This document shows, piece by piece, positions 20,878 to 33,459 of a stretch of DNA of 64,000 bases. The first letter of the stretch is position 1. The number at the start of each line of letters is the position of its first letter. The notes beneath the pieces were generated by a model. It saw nothing but the letters and a program-made list of their open reading frames with translations. It did not search any database and was not told where the DNA came from. The translations under genes and the position numbers were made by a program. Location of the stretch: the NCBI GenBank assembly GCA_020746995.1, contig JAGPXD010000007.1:1302001-1366000 (forward strand), given 5' to 3'. This DNA comes from Plectosphaerella cucumerina (Eukaryota > Ascomycota > Sordariomycetes > Glomerellales > Plectosphaerellaceae).

Positions 20878-22172
20878 TTAGTGCTTTTAGAACAAGTGTG
20901 CGGTGGGGAGGGGGCGGCAACGAAGCAGGGATAGACATGATGGCTTTTTCAGTACGGGAAACCCGAGGGGTTCTGCATGGACGAACAGGGGGGATAAGAT
21001 TCACATGTTAGGTATTCACGAACGCAGCGAGGATCATAGGAAGCAAGACCATTCATACATCCATCTTCATCTCGAAGCCTCTCTCGCCGTGCTGCTTTCG
21101 TATCCCATTACCATCCATCGGGGAGTGGCGGCACCCACGCCGCCGGCCTGGGAGGGAGATCCTACAGCGCCGAGCCAGACGGCCTGCTCTCCCTCCCTGT
21201 CCGCCCTACCCTACCTCCCCTCGAAGCCCTCCCCTAGCTCCCCGACATGCAGCAACCCCGGAAGTCTCGTCACATCACATACCTTGCCAGTCAGTTGCCA
21301 CTTCCACCCCCCCTTCCCCTCGTCATCATCCTCGGCCTCACCGCTTCACATACCCAACTGGGCAACCGCCACGACGGCTACCATAAGCGCCCTCCACTGC
21401 CCATGCCGCCGTTGACCGACGAAAAACCCTATCCAGACGCCTTATATCATAACAATATCCCTAAGTTTCGCCCGGCCGACTCCAAATAGATTGCACCCGC
21501 GAGGGATCGCCCGCCAGAACTCGGGGAGTTCGCCCCCAGCGCAACGGGCGGCGCAAACCCGTCGCCGCCCCTCCCCTTCGCCTCCCTCCCGAATCAGGTC
21601 GTGCGTGCCCCTTCCCCGCAACGAGGGGATCACGAGGCAGAGTGAGGCCCGTCCACGCCCCCCCTCAGCGACGGTGAGATCGGATGGACGACCGAACACG
21701 CGCGCCGGATCGGGACGGGATGGGCGCGTCCCGGGCGGTGGTCTGCACAGCGTTTTGCGTTTATGAATAGGTCGGTTTCATTATCCACGGCGCCGCGGAT
21801 GGGTTCTCGTCGGGAAAGGGGGAGTGCTTCGTTCGACGTCGAGCCGCGCCGCGCCGGACGCGGCACCACGACCTTCGGACGGAAGAGGCCCGCAGGTGCT
21901 GTGCAGGGCAGGGTAGGGCGAGGCGAGAATGGCGCGCGAGCCGGCTGAAGCGAAATCATCTTGTGCTTACCACATGAGCGGCGCAGCATTCTGCTGAGCC
22001 GGGAGGGCGACGGGTGACGTCCGCTCTGCCCTGCCGGGCGGATGAATGGCGTATACCCGCCTCCACGGAACCAGCGTCACATTGGATGCGACCTGCGTGC
22101 CCTATCTGCGTGTCGTCTGCATGCCCCTGAAACCCGCCGGACAGGTTGCATGCCCGTCACGGGCGGGCGGCA
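20878..22172. other. Convergent intergenic region between Ufd2 and adenine deaminase
   Basis: About 1.3 kb between the 3' ends of two convergent genes. GC-rich with short random ORFs; nothing supported beyond presumed 3' UTRs. Confidence 0.55.
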
Positions 22173-23246
22173 TCAGACGCGGCTCCTTTCCATCCCGACA
22201 ATCTCCTGGACCATGGCTCGGACTTCTTCCTTTCTCTGCGCCGAGCACCAGCTGCCGTCGACGGTGTCGAGGGCGATGCGCTCCCAGTCGGCGAGTCCCA
22301 GGTCGAAGGCTTCCTGGACGGCGCAGAAGTTCTCCTGGATGTGGGCGCCAAAGTATCCGGGATCATCGCTGTTGATGCTGAATCGCACGCCTGCGTCGAG
22401 AAACTTCCGCACAGGCATGTGCGCAACGCTGGGCACGCTGCCCAGTACGAAGTTGGAAATAGGGCAGATGGCTAGAAGCGTCCCTCGATCGGCGAGCATG
22501 GCCATGACCTCGTCACTTTCGGCCGCAGACCGCCCATGGTCGATGCGATGACAGCCCAGCTCTTCCACGGCGGCGGCGACATAGTCATGCGGACACTCTT
22601 CCCCGGCGTGAGCTGTGAAGTACTTGACCCCCCCGGCTTGAGCAGCATCGAATACTTCGCGGAACATAGCCGGCGGGAGGCCCTTCTCTGTGCCGGCCAT
22701 GCCAAGCCCCGCGAGCGTGCCGTCGGCAAAGTGCCCAGCGGCCAGCGCTTCATCGACCATGGCCCTGGCTGAGGCGGCGCCGAGATGCCTCATGATACAT
22801 GGGATGAAGGCAATGCTCATATCTGGGAATGCACTACGAGCTCGGGCCCTGGCAGCATCGAGACCGGCGACAACGGTGGCGTACGGGACGCCTCGTGAGG
22901 TGTGCGCCTGCGGATCGAAGAACACCTCCGCATGGCGCACGCCCTGGGCATGGGCGCGGGTCAGATACGCGTAGGCCAACTCTGAGAAATCATCCGAGGT
23001 CTGGAGGACAGCGAAGCCCAAGAAGTAGTAGTGCAGGAAGTCATCGAGAGATGAGAAGCGGGCGTAGCGTTCGAGCAGGGACGTGGGTGAGGCAAAGGCC
23101 GGGTCCTCTTCGACAGACGGCAGAGGGGTCTGGTTACTCGACGCGAGCTTGAAGAGTAGCTCTGGCGTCATCGTGCCCTCGATGTGGACGTGAAGCTCGC
23201 ATTTGGGCAGGGCGCAGAGGAACCCGTGAAGCTTTGACGTGCACAT
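22173..23246 (-). CDS. AAH1: Adenine deaminase (Aah1 type)
   Basis: Converts adenine to hypoxanthine plus ammonia in purine salvage; cytosolic. Intronless, 357 residues from the ATG at 23246, close to yeast Aah1 (347). The same frame stays open to an ATG at 23396 (407 residues), but the extra 50 residues are low-complexity and unlike the family. The zinc and catalytic motifs of the adenosine/adenine deaminase superfamily are present: HVHIEG near the start, FTAHAGEE, CHRIDHG and SINSDDPGYF. The block HAEVFFDPQAHTSRG closely matches the Aah1 subgroup and separates it from adenosine deaminases (family knowledge). Its ammonia product fits the loose nitrogen theme of the window. Confidence 0.88.
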   Translation of the reverse strand: MCTSKLHGFLCALPKCELHVHIEGTMTPELLFKLASSNQTPLPSVEEDPAFASPTSLLERYARFSSLDDFLHYYFLGFAVLQTSDDFSELAYAYLTRAHAQGVRHAEVFFDPQAHTSRGVPYATVVAGLDAARARARSAFPDMSIAFIPCIMRHLGAASARAMVDEALAAGHFADGTLAGLGMAGTEKGLPPAMFREVFDAAQAGGVKYFTAHAGEECPHDYVAAAVEELGCHRIDHGRSAAESDEVMAMLADRGTLLAICPISNFVLGSVPSVAHMPVRKFLDAGVRFSINSDDPGYFGAHIQENFCAVQEAFDLGLADWERIALDTVDGSWCSAQRKEEVRAMVQEIVGMERSRV

Positions 23247-24941
23247 GGCGTGTCTCGAGATGTCCGTCCTGGTGCTCGTAAGCTTCTGTGCTTTGATCTG
23301 TCGTCGGGATGGAAAGATGTCGTCGGCATTGCTCGTGTCCTCGTGACCGCCCAGCGCTGATGGCACTCGACGAATCACAGCCGCGGCGCCAACCACGCCT
23401 CAGCGGCTAAGCTACTGGAGAGATCGTCCCAACATCAGGGGGCCCGTAGGCTCGTAGAGTCGTAATGTAGACAACCCCGATATGGGACCTCTCAGATGCC
23501 CTGCGTTGCCAATGTATTCCCAGTTTTTCTGGTCAAGGCCCAGTCCTTTGAATACAGTTGCGTCCAAGCACGTTGATTGCAGGGTCCCGGATCTGGCTCG
23601 ATCGCCCGCGCGGCTGTGGACTCTTGGTCCGAGATCAGGGTGTTCGCGCGGCCAAGTGCCGAGAGCCACGCAACCACGCCGGCGTTCCCTCCGCAAGAAG
23701 AAGTCATCCGGTATGCCCCCCAAGGCCCCAGAAGCAAGGGGGCCCGCCGTGAGGCAACGCGTCCTGCATCTCCGACGGACTTACCTCGGATGGGTGGAAC
23801 GAGGTTGCAATCAGCAGTCGGCACAGTCGTCAGCCGCCTAGGCGCTCCGGTTTTGCTGGCCAGACCGATGCTGAGGGTCTGCCGGGTTGAAGATGCGCGC
23901 CGGCACTGGTCCTTCACATCAGTGCTTCTGTGGACGCACCCTGACCCAGCAAATCTGCGCCAGCTCCTCGGCTCGGGCTCCGATCGGCGAGGGCCAATTC
24001 TGACTGCCCGCTAACGAATCAGGGCTAATTACGGCCACGACTCAAGGAAACGGGCAGGCGGCGTCCCGAGCCCAAGCCGTGACGGAGTCGCCACGGAGAG
24101 AACCTAGCTTGTCAGCTTGTTTCCTCACGGCACCTCAAGCGAAGGTCCCGGCGACGCGCCGGCGATGCACCGGCGACGGGGAGAGAGCACCGTCCCCTGC
24201 GCATGAAATGCACGACCGTCGACCGGGATCTCGCAGGGGAAATAACATTGACGGTCAGGGCTCCTCTCGACGGGGCTGGCAGGGGTCATCCCAGGGGCGG
24301 TTCAGACGCCTCATCTCTAGTTCTTGATCCTGTGACACACTGGCCTCGACGATCTCGAGCGGCAGGTCTTCTGGCACTTGCGGGTGGAGCTAAAAAAGAA
24401 GAGATAACCATGTCGCTGGAGACGTGCGTGCGTCCGTTTGCGCAGTGGCCGCGGCGGCTGGAAGATTCGATGCCCGAGTCGATTTGCGGGACTTTTTAGG
24501 GGGAGATCCCCCACGTCGATGGCGAGACGCCACGACTGCCGCGGCCGAGGGAGGCCGAGCCGCCAGTGGCCGCCGCGAGGACCGGCTGGCTGATCCCGTG
24601 AGGCGTCGCCATTGGCCCGGTCTAGTTTCCGAGGAGAATGCCGCTCAACCTCGACAGCGCGTTTCAACGCAAAGACACTCTCGACTGCACTCAGCCTCAC
24701 GACCGCCACCGAGCAGCGTGCTTGGACGGGCGGTGTGCTCAAGCGACACGAGAGACAGAGACAATCTCGGGCAAAGCTGATTTGGCCGTTCCTTGCCGAT
24801 GAAAGAAGCTTCAGATCAGGGGCTAGCAGCTCCGAGGCGTCACCGGACCGTTGAGCGTTGCAGTTGAGACCAGACGGATCCGTGCATGGAGCACATGTCC
24901 GCCGATGGTACCGTGCAGAAGGACTGTGCCACCGGGGCGGT

Positions 24942-25039
24942 GTGCCGTCTGTAGCAGCATGCCATCTGGAGCACTGGTGTGCCATCTGGAGCGTTGCGTG
25001 CCATCTGGACCGGTGTTGGGTGCCGTCTGTTGTGCTGGG
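24942..25039. repeat. Imperfect minisatellite, about 20-bp unit
   Basis: Five imperfect copies of a unit starting TGCC(A/G)TCTG are spaced 18-22 bp apart, starting near 24942, 24960, 24980, 24999 and 25021. The variable spacing and interior changes argue for an old repeat. Confidence 0.7.
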
Positions 25040-25077
25040 CTGTCGCTTGCTCCCGCAGCATGCCAGAGGGCGGCTCA

Positions 25078-25094
25078 GGGGGGGGGGGGGGGGG
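25078..25094 (+). repeat. Homopolymer run of 17 G
   Basis: Uninterrupted G from 25078 to 25094, just after the minisatellite. Such runs are prone to slippage and sequencing error, so the exact length is uncertain. Confidence 0.9.
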
Positions 25095-28000
25095 TTGGAT
25101 GGATTCGGTTCTTCCGGCCCAGGTTGATGCCTGCCCGACGTTTCCCCGATGCGGTCCCGGCTGATATGCACTTGCACTCCCAGGGAAAGGACCTCCGTTG
25201 GTGATTGACAGTCGTGCCCGACCTGGTCTGGTGATAGTGAGCAGCATATTGGTGGACCAGGTCCAAGTTGGCCTTGTCGGCCGGCCGGCTTGCTGTGGGC
25301 ACGTCGTCGGGCAAGTGGGCTGCTACCAACCCCATTGCTGCCTCTGATCTGCGAAACCGGGCTGCGCCTCCTCCCCGCCTGCAGGCGCCATGGTACAACC
25401 ATGGACGGCACGTTTGCCCTGATCGAGAAGCCCAGAGGCCATGTGAGATTCGGACGCTGCAAGGGCTGGCTCATGCCGTTGTCCTTTTGTGACCCCGGGT
25501 GAAAGACCGACGACGTGACGTGACGTGTGTGATGCCTCTTGCCCTCCCTCATCTGCCCGGCCACGACCACTGACCCCCTCGCGAGGAGAGCCTGCCGGGA
25601 CTAGCACATCAGCCTCTGCCGATGTTCTCCCTTAGCTGCGCCGGCGCACAGCTCTGCCGGGGAGGTTAAATCGTTGACGAGATTGCATCGTGACCGGGCC
25701 GTGTCCTCATCCGAAGATGCAAAGCGGAGGTCCAGCGCCGAAGTGTTTCTCGTAGAGGGGTGGAGGGCAACGAGGGATGGCTCCCTCCCGAGCGCGCGGG
25801 TGGGACGGACGGAGGGACGGCTGGCGTGTGCGGCAGGGCCATCGCTTCTGCCCCGCCATGGCCCTGATCCTCCGGCCCATGGACGGCGCCGGGGCTAGTG
25901 GTCGCAACGCAGTAGCGCTGGGGCGTACTTTCCCACGCCGAGCGGGCTGCCGTACTGCCGGGCGAAGTGTATCGAGGGTGTCATTGACGATCTGAGGTGC
26001 GGGCATGCGTGTAAGAAGAGGGTTTCCGGAGGCGCAGTGCGTTGGGAAAGATGAGATGATGGCAGGCCCAGGTCCTTGCGCGACCAATAGCTTGCGGGCA
26101 CCACCGGGTTGATCCTGGTTCGTCCTGTGTTGTTGTCCGGAGGCCGTGGGTTGGTTGATCGTTCCTGATGGCGAACGAGTGCTGTACGGAACAGTACGTC
26201 CACGCCCACCGCGGGCTCTGTCTGTCGGGTCGAACTGCTGCAATACCAGACGACGAGGCTTGGCGGACGGGTGAGACGAGCAAACGGGCGGTGGGGACGA
26301 AGGCGAGACAGACAGCACCAGGAACGCACTGCTAGCACAGCTCTGCATGTTGAGATGAGATATTTTGTGCGCTCCGGGGTCCGAGCTAACGCGACGCAAC
26401 GACGGCCCCATGACAGGTTCCTGGTGCATGCCGAGTGTCGGTCGTCCGCCGAATCCTTCCTGTGGCGGGAGAGAGCAGAGAAGAGACAGAGAGGGGCGGC
26501 GGAGAGGGTCGATCGAGTCGAGTCGAGTCGAGGCTTTCGGAGGTTCTGGTCGGTCTGGGGCCCGTTACCGTACCACGATATGCAAGCTGCTTCCTGCATG
26601 GACGGACACACATGGCTGCATGCTGCTAAGGCGCCCCGAGTCGTGCTAGGGGGTTGATCTTGCCGGTCTGGACGCTGGCAGCCAGCAGCGTGCCACAGAC
26701 CTGATGCTGACAGGCCCCATCGCATCGAGGGGCGCTGTCCTGTCGGGCAGCACATTTGCACCTCTGGCTTGGAGCGAGCGGGGAAGTGCTAGTGGTCCAG
26801 CTAGCTCTTAACAGACGGAATATTGCCAGGGTCTCCCGTCCCAACCCCAGGGCGCGGCGGCGCGAGTGCTAAGACGGACGGACCGTGGGATGTGCTGCAT
26901 AGATTAGCCACTAGATTCAGGTTCAAACGGCCGGCGGAAGGGAGAGGCCCCAGAGCCTAAATTTCCCGCCTGAGATGCGATGAACAAGGGCCAGTTGGTG
27001 ATGAGCGAGGCACGGACTGGTGCTGCTCCGAGATTCTTGGGGGCCTTGGGGGCCCTTGGTGGCGGCACGAGGCGCGAAATCTTGGCATCGGGGGCCATCA
27101 GCCTGAGGACCGTAAGGCGGGCCTGTGGAGTTCAGTGTCAGTGTGAGGGCCGTGGCATTCTTCGAGGGGGGTGGGCGAAGGAGACGACGAGGACGACTCG
27201 ATGGACCGACTGGACTGCATGCGCTCGCTCGCTCGCTCTCGGGGGTGCGGCTGTTGTCGGATAGGTCTCGGGGCGGATACTGTATCGCCGCGGGGCTTTC
27301 CTAAGCCAAGCTGGATGGGATGAAGCAAGTCGCATGTATGATATCGTGTCGTGCGTGCAATGGTGATGATGATGCTGAAGTTAATTTTTTGGTGACGAGA
27401 GTTTGGCTTGGGAGGAATGTGACGAAGGATGGCTATGTACAAGTACCTCGTACCTTTTGCACCTTCCCCAAGTTCTGGATAACTCAGATGTTGACGGCAT
27501 AGCTGTGCGGGCCTACCCGACGTCACCGCCGAAGCTTAATTCAGGCTGGGGAGGTACCTCCTGTACCGGTACCTGCCGCAAAACTGACAAGTAGCGCTGG
27601 AGGCAAGAGCTCTGGAGCCGCCTCGAACATTTGGCCACCTGCACATCGAAGAAGGAGCCTCCCACTTGCCTCCCACCTGCCTTACGTGAGCAAGACGTAC
27701 CTGACCTGAGGACACCAACGCATGGAAGGAAGCCAGGAAGCCAGGAAGGCACGGTTTGCATGGCAAGGAAGGAGGTGAGGTGGGAAGGATTCCGAGTCGC
27801 CACCGTCAAGTCCGCCCGGGCAATCATCGAAAACTTTTCAAGTCCCATTGCCGAATCATCTCCCATCTTCACAATGATCGTCACTCGCCCTCTCGCATAC
27901 CCGACGCCCGAGGAAATCCCATCCTGATCGTCCAACCAGGCCAACCTTGACAGAGAATCTGGCCTTTGACCCAGTGCCGTCCCGACGCTAGGGCTACGGA

Positions 28001-28825
28001 ACTGCCACCCTACCCTACCCTCACCTCGCCTCGCCTTGCGCCCCAACGCCCGTCTGCGATTTACAGTGCATGCACTCCTCGCCTCAGGCACTCGCTGCAC
28101 ACCTCAGGGAACATGCACGCCCGAACGGCCTCGTTCTGTTTGTGCTGATCATTCTCTTAGCGCTCATCCTCTCAAAATCAATCATGTCACAGCAACAAGT
28201 CAAGTCGTGCCAACAAAGCCTTCGTCTCGGCTCGCCTCGTATCGCCCGTACCCGACTTCACCATCAACAACTCGAACCGGCATCTCGGCCCCCGAGGGAA
28301 GCTGGGCAGCGGCCTGGCACGGCCGGCACGGGCCCATGTGGCTTCACAAGGCCCTGCAAGTCCCTGTCTAGTGGCCCGAGACCAGACCTGTCCGTTCGCC
28401 CGCCCGCACCATCGACAACCTACCTTACCTGCGCAACAATGTTTTCTCGGGTAGAGCTCTTCGCCCTTTTCGCCTGTCACATATCACTCAAAGACCGTAC
28501 ACTGTACCTCGGACTTCCGCAACGCTAGCCTTCCTCGTCCTACTCCAGCCGCCTTGCATCGACGCTACCAGCCCGGCATGGATGGCAGAAAATCTCCTAT
28601 GCATATTGACGTCTACACTCCCTCTCAAGTTCGGTCGAGGACGACCTCATTCATGGCTTGGCTACGCATCTGAATCGAGTCAGGGGGCGACAAGGGCAGC
28701 ATCTCGCCACAGGCGTTGGACTTGTCTTGTCTGCCAGGGCATCAAGACATCCTGGTCCCCGCATCCTTCCAACGTCACATCACCTCTGGTTCATGTTCGA
28801 AACAGTGCCTGCTTGATCCTCTCGG

Positions 28826-28855
28826 CACACACACACACAGACACACACACACACA
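28826..28855 (+). repeat. CA microsatellite
   Basis: About 15 CA dinucleotides with one G interruption at 28840. It is non-coding and probably polymorphic in length. Confidence 0.9.
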
Positions 28856-31800
28856 TGCGCACGAGCAACCGCGTTCGACAGACCATCCGGGGACATACTA
28901 CCGAAGGCTAGCCCGTTTATTCTCCCCATCCCGACCAGAGAGGACGAGGACCATGCGAGCGCCCATGCGACGCCACAAGGGACATGGCGACATCACATCG
29001 CCTGGCACACCGGATGAAAGACCGATCGTGATGGGGACCATTGCTCCAAAGTTCAGCGCTCCCCTCAGCGCCCTGAATAGGGGCAGCCTTGGCCACGCAT
29101 GACTTGAGCTTGACCTACCCGGGCAGCGCCAGTGCTGATCGCATCTGAAGTTCTGGACCGATGCGCTCATGTCCCATTGGTGTCAGCCTTGTCATATTCG
29201 AACTTGGGTCGAACAAGCAGCACTGATTCTTGGGGCCAGGAACCCCGAACCCGCTATCTGTGCGCCGCGCACCTTGGGGTGTGTCGGGGACGCACCGACA
29301 CGAACAAGGTTGATCCGTACGGAATATTGATTCGAGCCCTCGGGTATCTCGCCGGCCACCCTCCGAGATACCCTGTTCCCCGCCTCCGTGGCCGAAGGGT
29401 CGCACGCACAACGCACGCCCGCCCACCCCCCACCAATCTGCGTGCAGTAATTACTGCCCTGCTCTGACCGGTTAGGGGGGGTTGACGCAGCGGTGCAGCA
29501 CCTCCTGTTTTGATTGATTGTACGTACTCCAAAGTTCCTCGCTTCATCCTTCCCAGAGACCTTCACTCTACTATCGAGATGCCCTGGCCGCCTGCCCTGG
29601 GCCTGCCCTGGCATCGGCGCAAACTCCATATAGGCCGTCTCGGCTAGACAGCTTTGAGCTTCACATGACAAGGTCCTGGAAGGCGGCTTTCGGGCGCATC
29701 ACCCTCTTGAGCCTTTGGAATGAATCCTGGCGCCAGACTGCAGCAGCAGGCAGGTTCTGGGCAACCGCAGGCCACCGGGACCTGGCAGCAGCCCGTGTCA
29801 GCGTCGAAGGCAGCGGTGTACTGTACCCGCGGAGTGGCTGGTCGGTGATCATGCCGCCAGCCGTTCCCAAAGTAACGTCGAGGCATGGCATGCATCGTCT
29901 TTTCTTCTCGCTGCCGGCCCGCTCGCCTGCCAGCCTGCCAGCCTGCCAGGTGGGCTAAGATGAGATACCCAGCACGGTGGCCCGGCCGGTCCAGATGTCG
30001 ACCAAACCCATGCAGCTGGGACTTTCCGATGACAGGAGCACACGTTTTCACGGTTCGATCGGCTGCCGGGCAATTTCCATACCCGCCCGCGTCGTACTGC
30101 GTCGAGGCTGTCCGCCCGGCTCCAGCCCAGGTGTTCGAGTCGAGTCGAGTCCACTGGGTGTGTCCTCCCAGCTGTCGCTGCGGCTGCTCTGCGCTGCGCT
30201 TTCCGTCTTCACACTGTGGTGTCCCGGGCGAGCGAGCCGGCCGTGTTCCCTTTCGGCAGCGTGCAGATTCCCGCACTCCACAGGCGAGCCACGGTGGCCC
30301 CGGTTCATGCCGCCCCCTGACCTACCAGAACATCACGGGCATGGTCACAACCAGCCTCGAACTGGCCGAAAACCAGGGAGGGAGACATCGGCCAAGGGGC
30401 CCCCTGTACCAGGCCGATGCTGACTGGCCGCGCCGCACATGCAGCGCCATGCGTTTGAGGCCAGCAGCAGCAACAGAGGCAGCAGAAGACGAGAGCAGCA
30501 ACAGAGGGAGAGAGACAGAGGCAGCATCAGCGACAACCCGTCTCCAGCAGCCGTCCGGTGCCCTGGACGATCCTGACCTCCTCTGGCATCCGTCTTCGCC
30601 CCTCCCCGGCAGGATGTGCCGCCCCACGCAGGACATGTGAGAAGCCCATCTCATCGGCAGGCTTAGGCGGAGAGATCCGCGCCAGCACATCCTGCTCCTG
30701 GCTCATTGGCCGCCGCATTGTCGCGGACGGAGGTGCTTGCATCGTGTGGAGGAGGACATCTGGCAAACGTCACACGACATGACCGCCTGGTTGGAAAGAT
30801 CACGTCACACCCAAAGCCACGCGATGCGCCGCGCCGCGCGGGGTTTGACGGCCGGCTCGGGGTAGGCCATGATCAGATCCCCGGCCGATAATCGCCGCCG
30901 CCGACAGACAGCTCGCGCTGATTCCTGGGTCAGGGCAGAACAGGACTGGGCTGGGCTGAGCACTGTACAAGTGAGTACGTACTGACTCTCGGGAATAGGG
31001 ACCACTGGTGTCAGTGGTGTGCTTGCTTGCTGACCTCTGTGCAGCCGTGCCGTGCCGGGCTACCTGCGTGTGCCTGTGTGCCTGCCTGCCACTGACGTCT
31101 GAACCGGATTATCCCTCGACCAGATCGGTTCGTCCGCGGCGACGTGGCCAAAGCCATGCCTGTCGCGCGACAGGGACCCTGGCACACACGGAGCAGTGGT
31201 TTGTGTCAGCAAAATTCCCGAAATCCTCAATGTAACATTCGGCTTCACGGCGGCACGGCGGCGGCGGCCCCTTGCCCTGGGCCCTGGGCGTTCAGGCGGG
31301 ACGGACTGAGACGGGGCCGCCTGGCTTGTCTCGTTCCCAGTCGCTCAACGTCGAGCGAGCGGCGGTTGAACTGCACTAGCACTGCCGGGCCCCAGCTGTC
31401 GATGCTTAAGCACACCCCGAGACTGCGACACCAACAGGTCATGTCCTGTCCGTCCGGTCCCCTTTCTCACGCGTTCTCGACTCTTCGCGCTGGCTTGACT
31501 CGGGAAGCGACCTTGCGGCTCATGGAGCGACATGTGTGCCCTGCGGCCGTCTGGCATCGGCGGTAGCCCGCCTCCCGGCGCACTACCTACGGTCCCGGCA
31601 TGTTGCGGCACAGGACAGGCCTGCAAATCTGTCCCAAAATAGGACGTCGCCGGTGGGCCCAACAGGTTGGACGGATGGCCGCTGCTGGACTGCCAGGCTG
31701 CTGGTGCTGGAACCCGGGGGCCACGCCGCCGTTCTGCACGCCGCCAACAGGCGCGGACAGGCATCTGCACACCACCCAAAACGCTGGCAAGGTTGCATGC

Positions 31801-33459
31801 TTCCTCGCTAGGCCCCCCGACGGCGGCAGCGGAACCACTAGCTGGACGGAGATTTGTACCCAGTACTCGCCCGCTCCTTCGCTGGCTCAGGCTAACGGTC
31901 TTAGCATCCCCCCAAGCAGCGGCAGCATCTCTCCTCTCTCGCAGACAGACGGGGCCCACGGCGGTGTCGAGTCCTGGAACACAAACGCATCTGGCACGCC
32001 CTGGCAGAAATACTCTACTTGGTGGCGGCGTCAAGATCAGACCGACCCACGCGCCGCGGAGCTGTGGCACGGCATGCGTCGCCTGCCAAACGGCGAGTGA
32101 TGCAGACGTGTTCCGTGGCCTCTGTCATCTCAGCCTGGGGTCCGGCCGGTCCTGGGGCGTGCCGGATGCCCGTCCTGTCCCATCCTTGGGAAGGGGGGGC
32201 GGCACCGAGGAGGGAGGGAGGGGTGGGATGGCAACGGCCGGCGACTCAGGTGCCATGCAATCGACTCACGCCAAAGGGGTCCCCCAGGGTTGGCACTGCC
32301 CGCGCTGAATCGCCCACGGCGGTCAAGACGACTCGGGAGAGGAGAGAGAGAGAGCCTCGCAGGTTGCGACCTTCTCCCAGTGGTCCTCCCCCCCTTCTTC
32401 CCCTCCGGCCCCCCTCCCCCCTCTCTCTTTTCCTAAGAGCAGGGATCAGGGGTACACACTGACTTGTCCGAGGTCTTGGTTGGCCAAGCGCGACAGCAGG
32501 GGTCTGCGGCCGGGATCCATCCACCCCCGTCGAAACATGTTAGCGACCTCCTCCGCTCGCAGCCCTGTTCGTCGACACCCCCCTGCTGGCTGGCCTGCTG
32601 CTGGGCTTGCTCGCTGCTCGCTGCACTGCTCGCTGCTGGGATCCCAGCAAGCAACCCGTAGGGGTAGGGGGGGATCCTTCAGGGAACCGGGCCTCCACCC
32701 ACTCCAGATGATAATCCCGAAATGCTTTAACGCGCGGAGGGCCCCGGATTCAGCCCGTGCCTGTGACAGGCCAGGACCGGGTCACCTTTTCTGCTGGACC
32801 ATATGCCATGTCCGATCCCACGGCCGACGTTGCTCATCCCACCCGTTCGGCGACTATCTAACCAGGCCGGGCCGTCACTTGCTTTGTGCCTGCGCCGGCA
32901 CCCACCTGCTACCTCGACTTTCCTTCACCGCCGCAGACCACCAGCCCCAACCCAAGACAAGGTGAGGCAACTTGCCTCCGGAGTCAACTCCTTGCGCCGA
33001 GCCACCACGAAGCATCCAGCACGCGGCCTTTCTCAGCGCACAACCTGACTGACCCCATTCACCCGTCCTTCCACCCGTTCAACTACCTCTCTCGACCTTG
33101 GGTGCTTACGCGGCGGCGCAACCATCCACGACATATCGCATAGCCCCAGGATTGTGGCCCGTCAACTCGACTTCGCATATTCGGGCTTCGGAGGATATCC
33201 GATTATCCCTCCTCCACAGCATCACACAGGTCCGGCAAGCTTAAAGGAGTTCTAGCTCCAGGACAACCCGCATCTCCCGTCCGGCAACCTTGCTTCCCCC
33301 CGGCCGTTGGACTCACCTCGGTGGTACACGCACACGCGACACGTCTTGTGCACCGCCCGCCTCTAACGCCAGCCCGAAACCTACATTCTCGGGTTCTTTG
33401 CCTTTGAGCGTGCGTCCGCCGAGGCATCCGACACAGGCTGCCATCTCGAGACCCGAGAA

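Larger units (their letters stand above)
23247..33459. other. About 10-kb gene-empty GC-rich region
   Basis: The region between the adenine deaminase start and the Zn2Cys6 factor start contains no ORF with a recognisable domain or convincing codon use. The longest (24317-25570, minus, 417 codons) crosses a minisatellite and reads as low-complexity Arg/Ser/Pro sequence. Features seen are a minisatellite (24942-25039), a G17 run (25078-25094), a CA microsatellite (28826-28855) and short TCGAG repeats near 26515-26532 and 30132-30147. No transposase or reverse-transcriptase fragments were recognised, and the DNA is not AT-rich as heavily RIP-mutated repeats would be. Confidence 0.55.

Noticed and set aside
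24942..25039. Possible CRISPR-like array
   Set aside because: Fungal genome, imperfect 18-22 bp units without regular unique spacers; it is a minisatellite.
24317..25570. 417-codon minus-strand ORF
   Set aside because: Crosses a minisatellite and a G run, has low-complexity Arg/Ser/Pro content, no domain, and overlapping ORFs in other frames. Looks like chance in GC-rich DNA.
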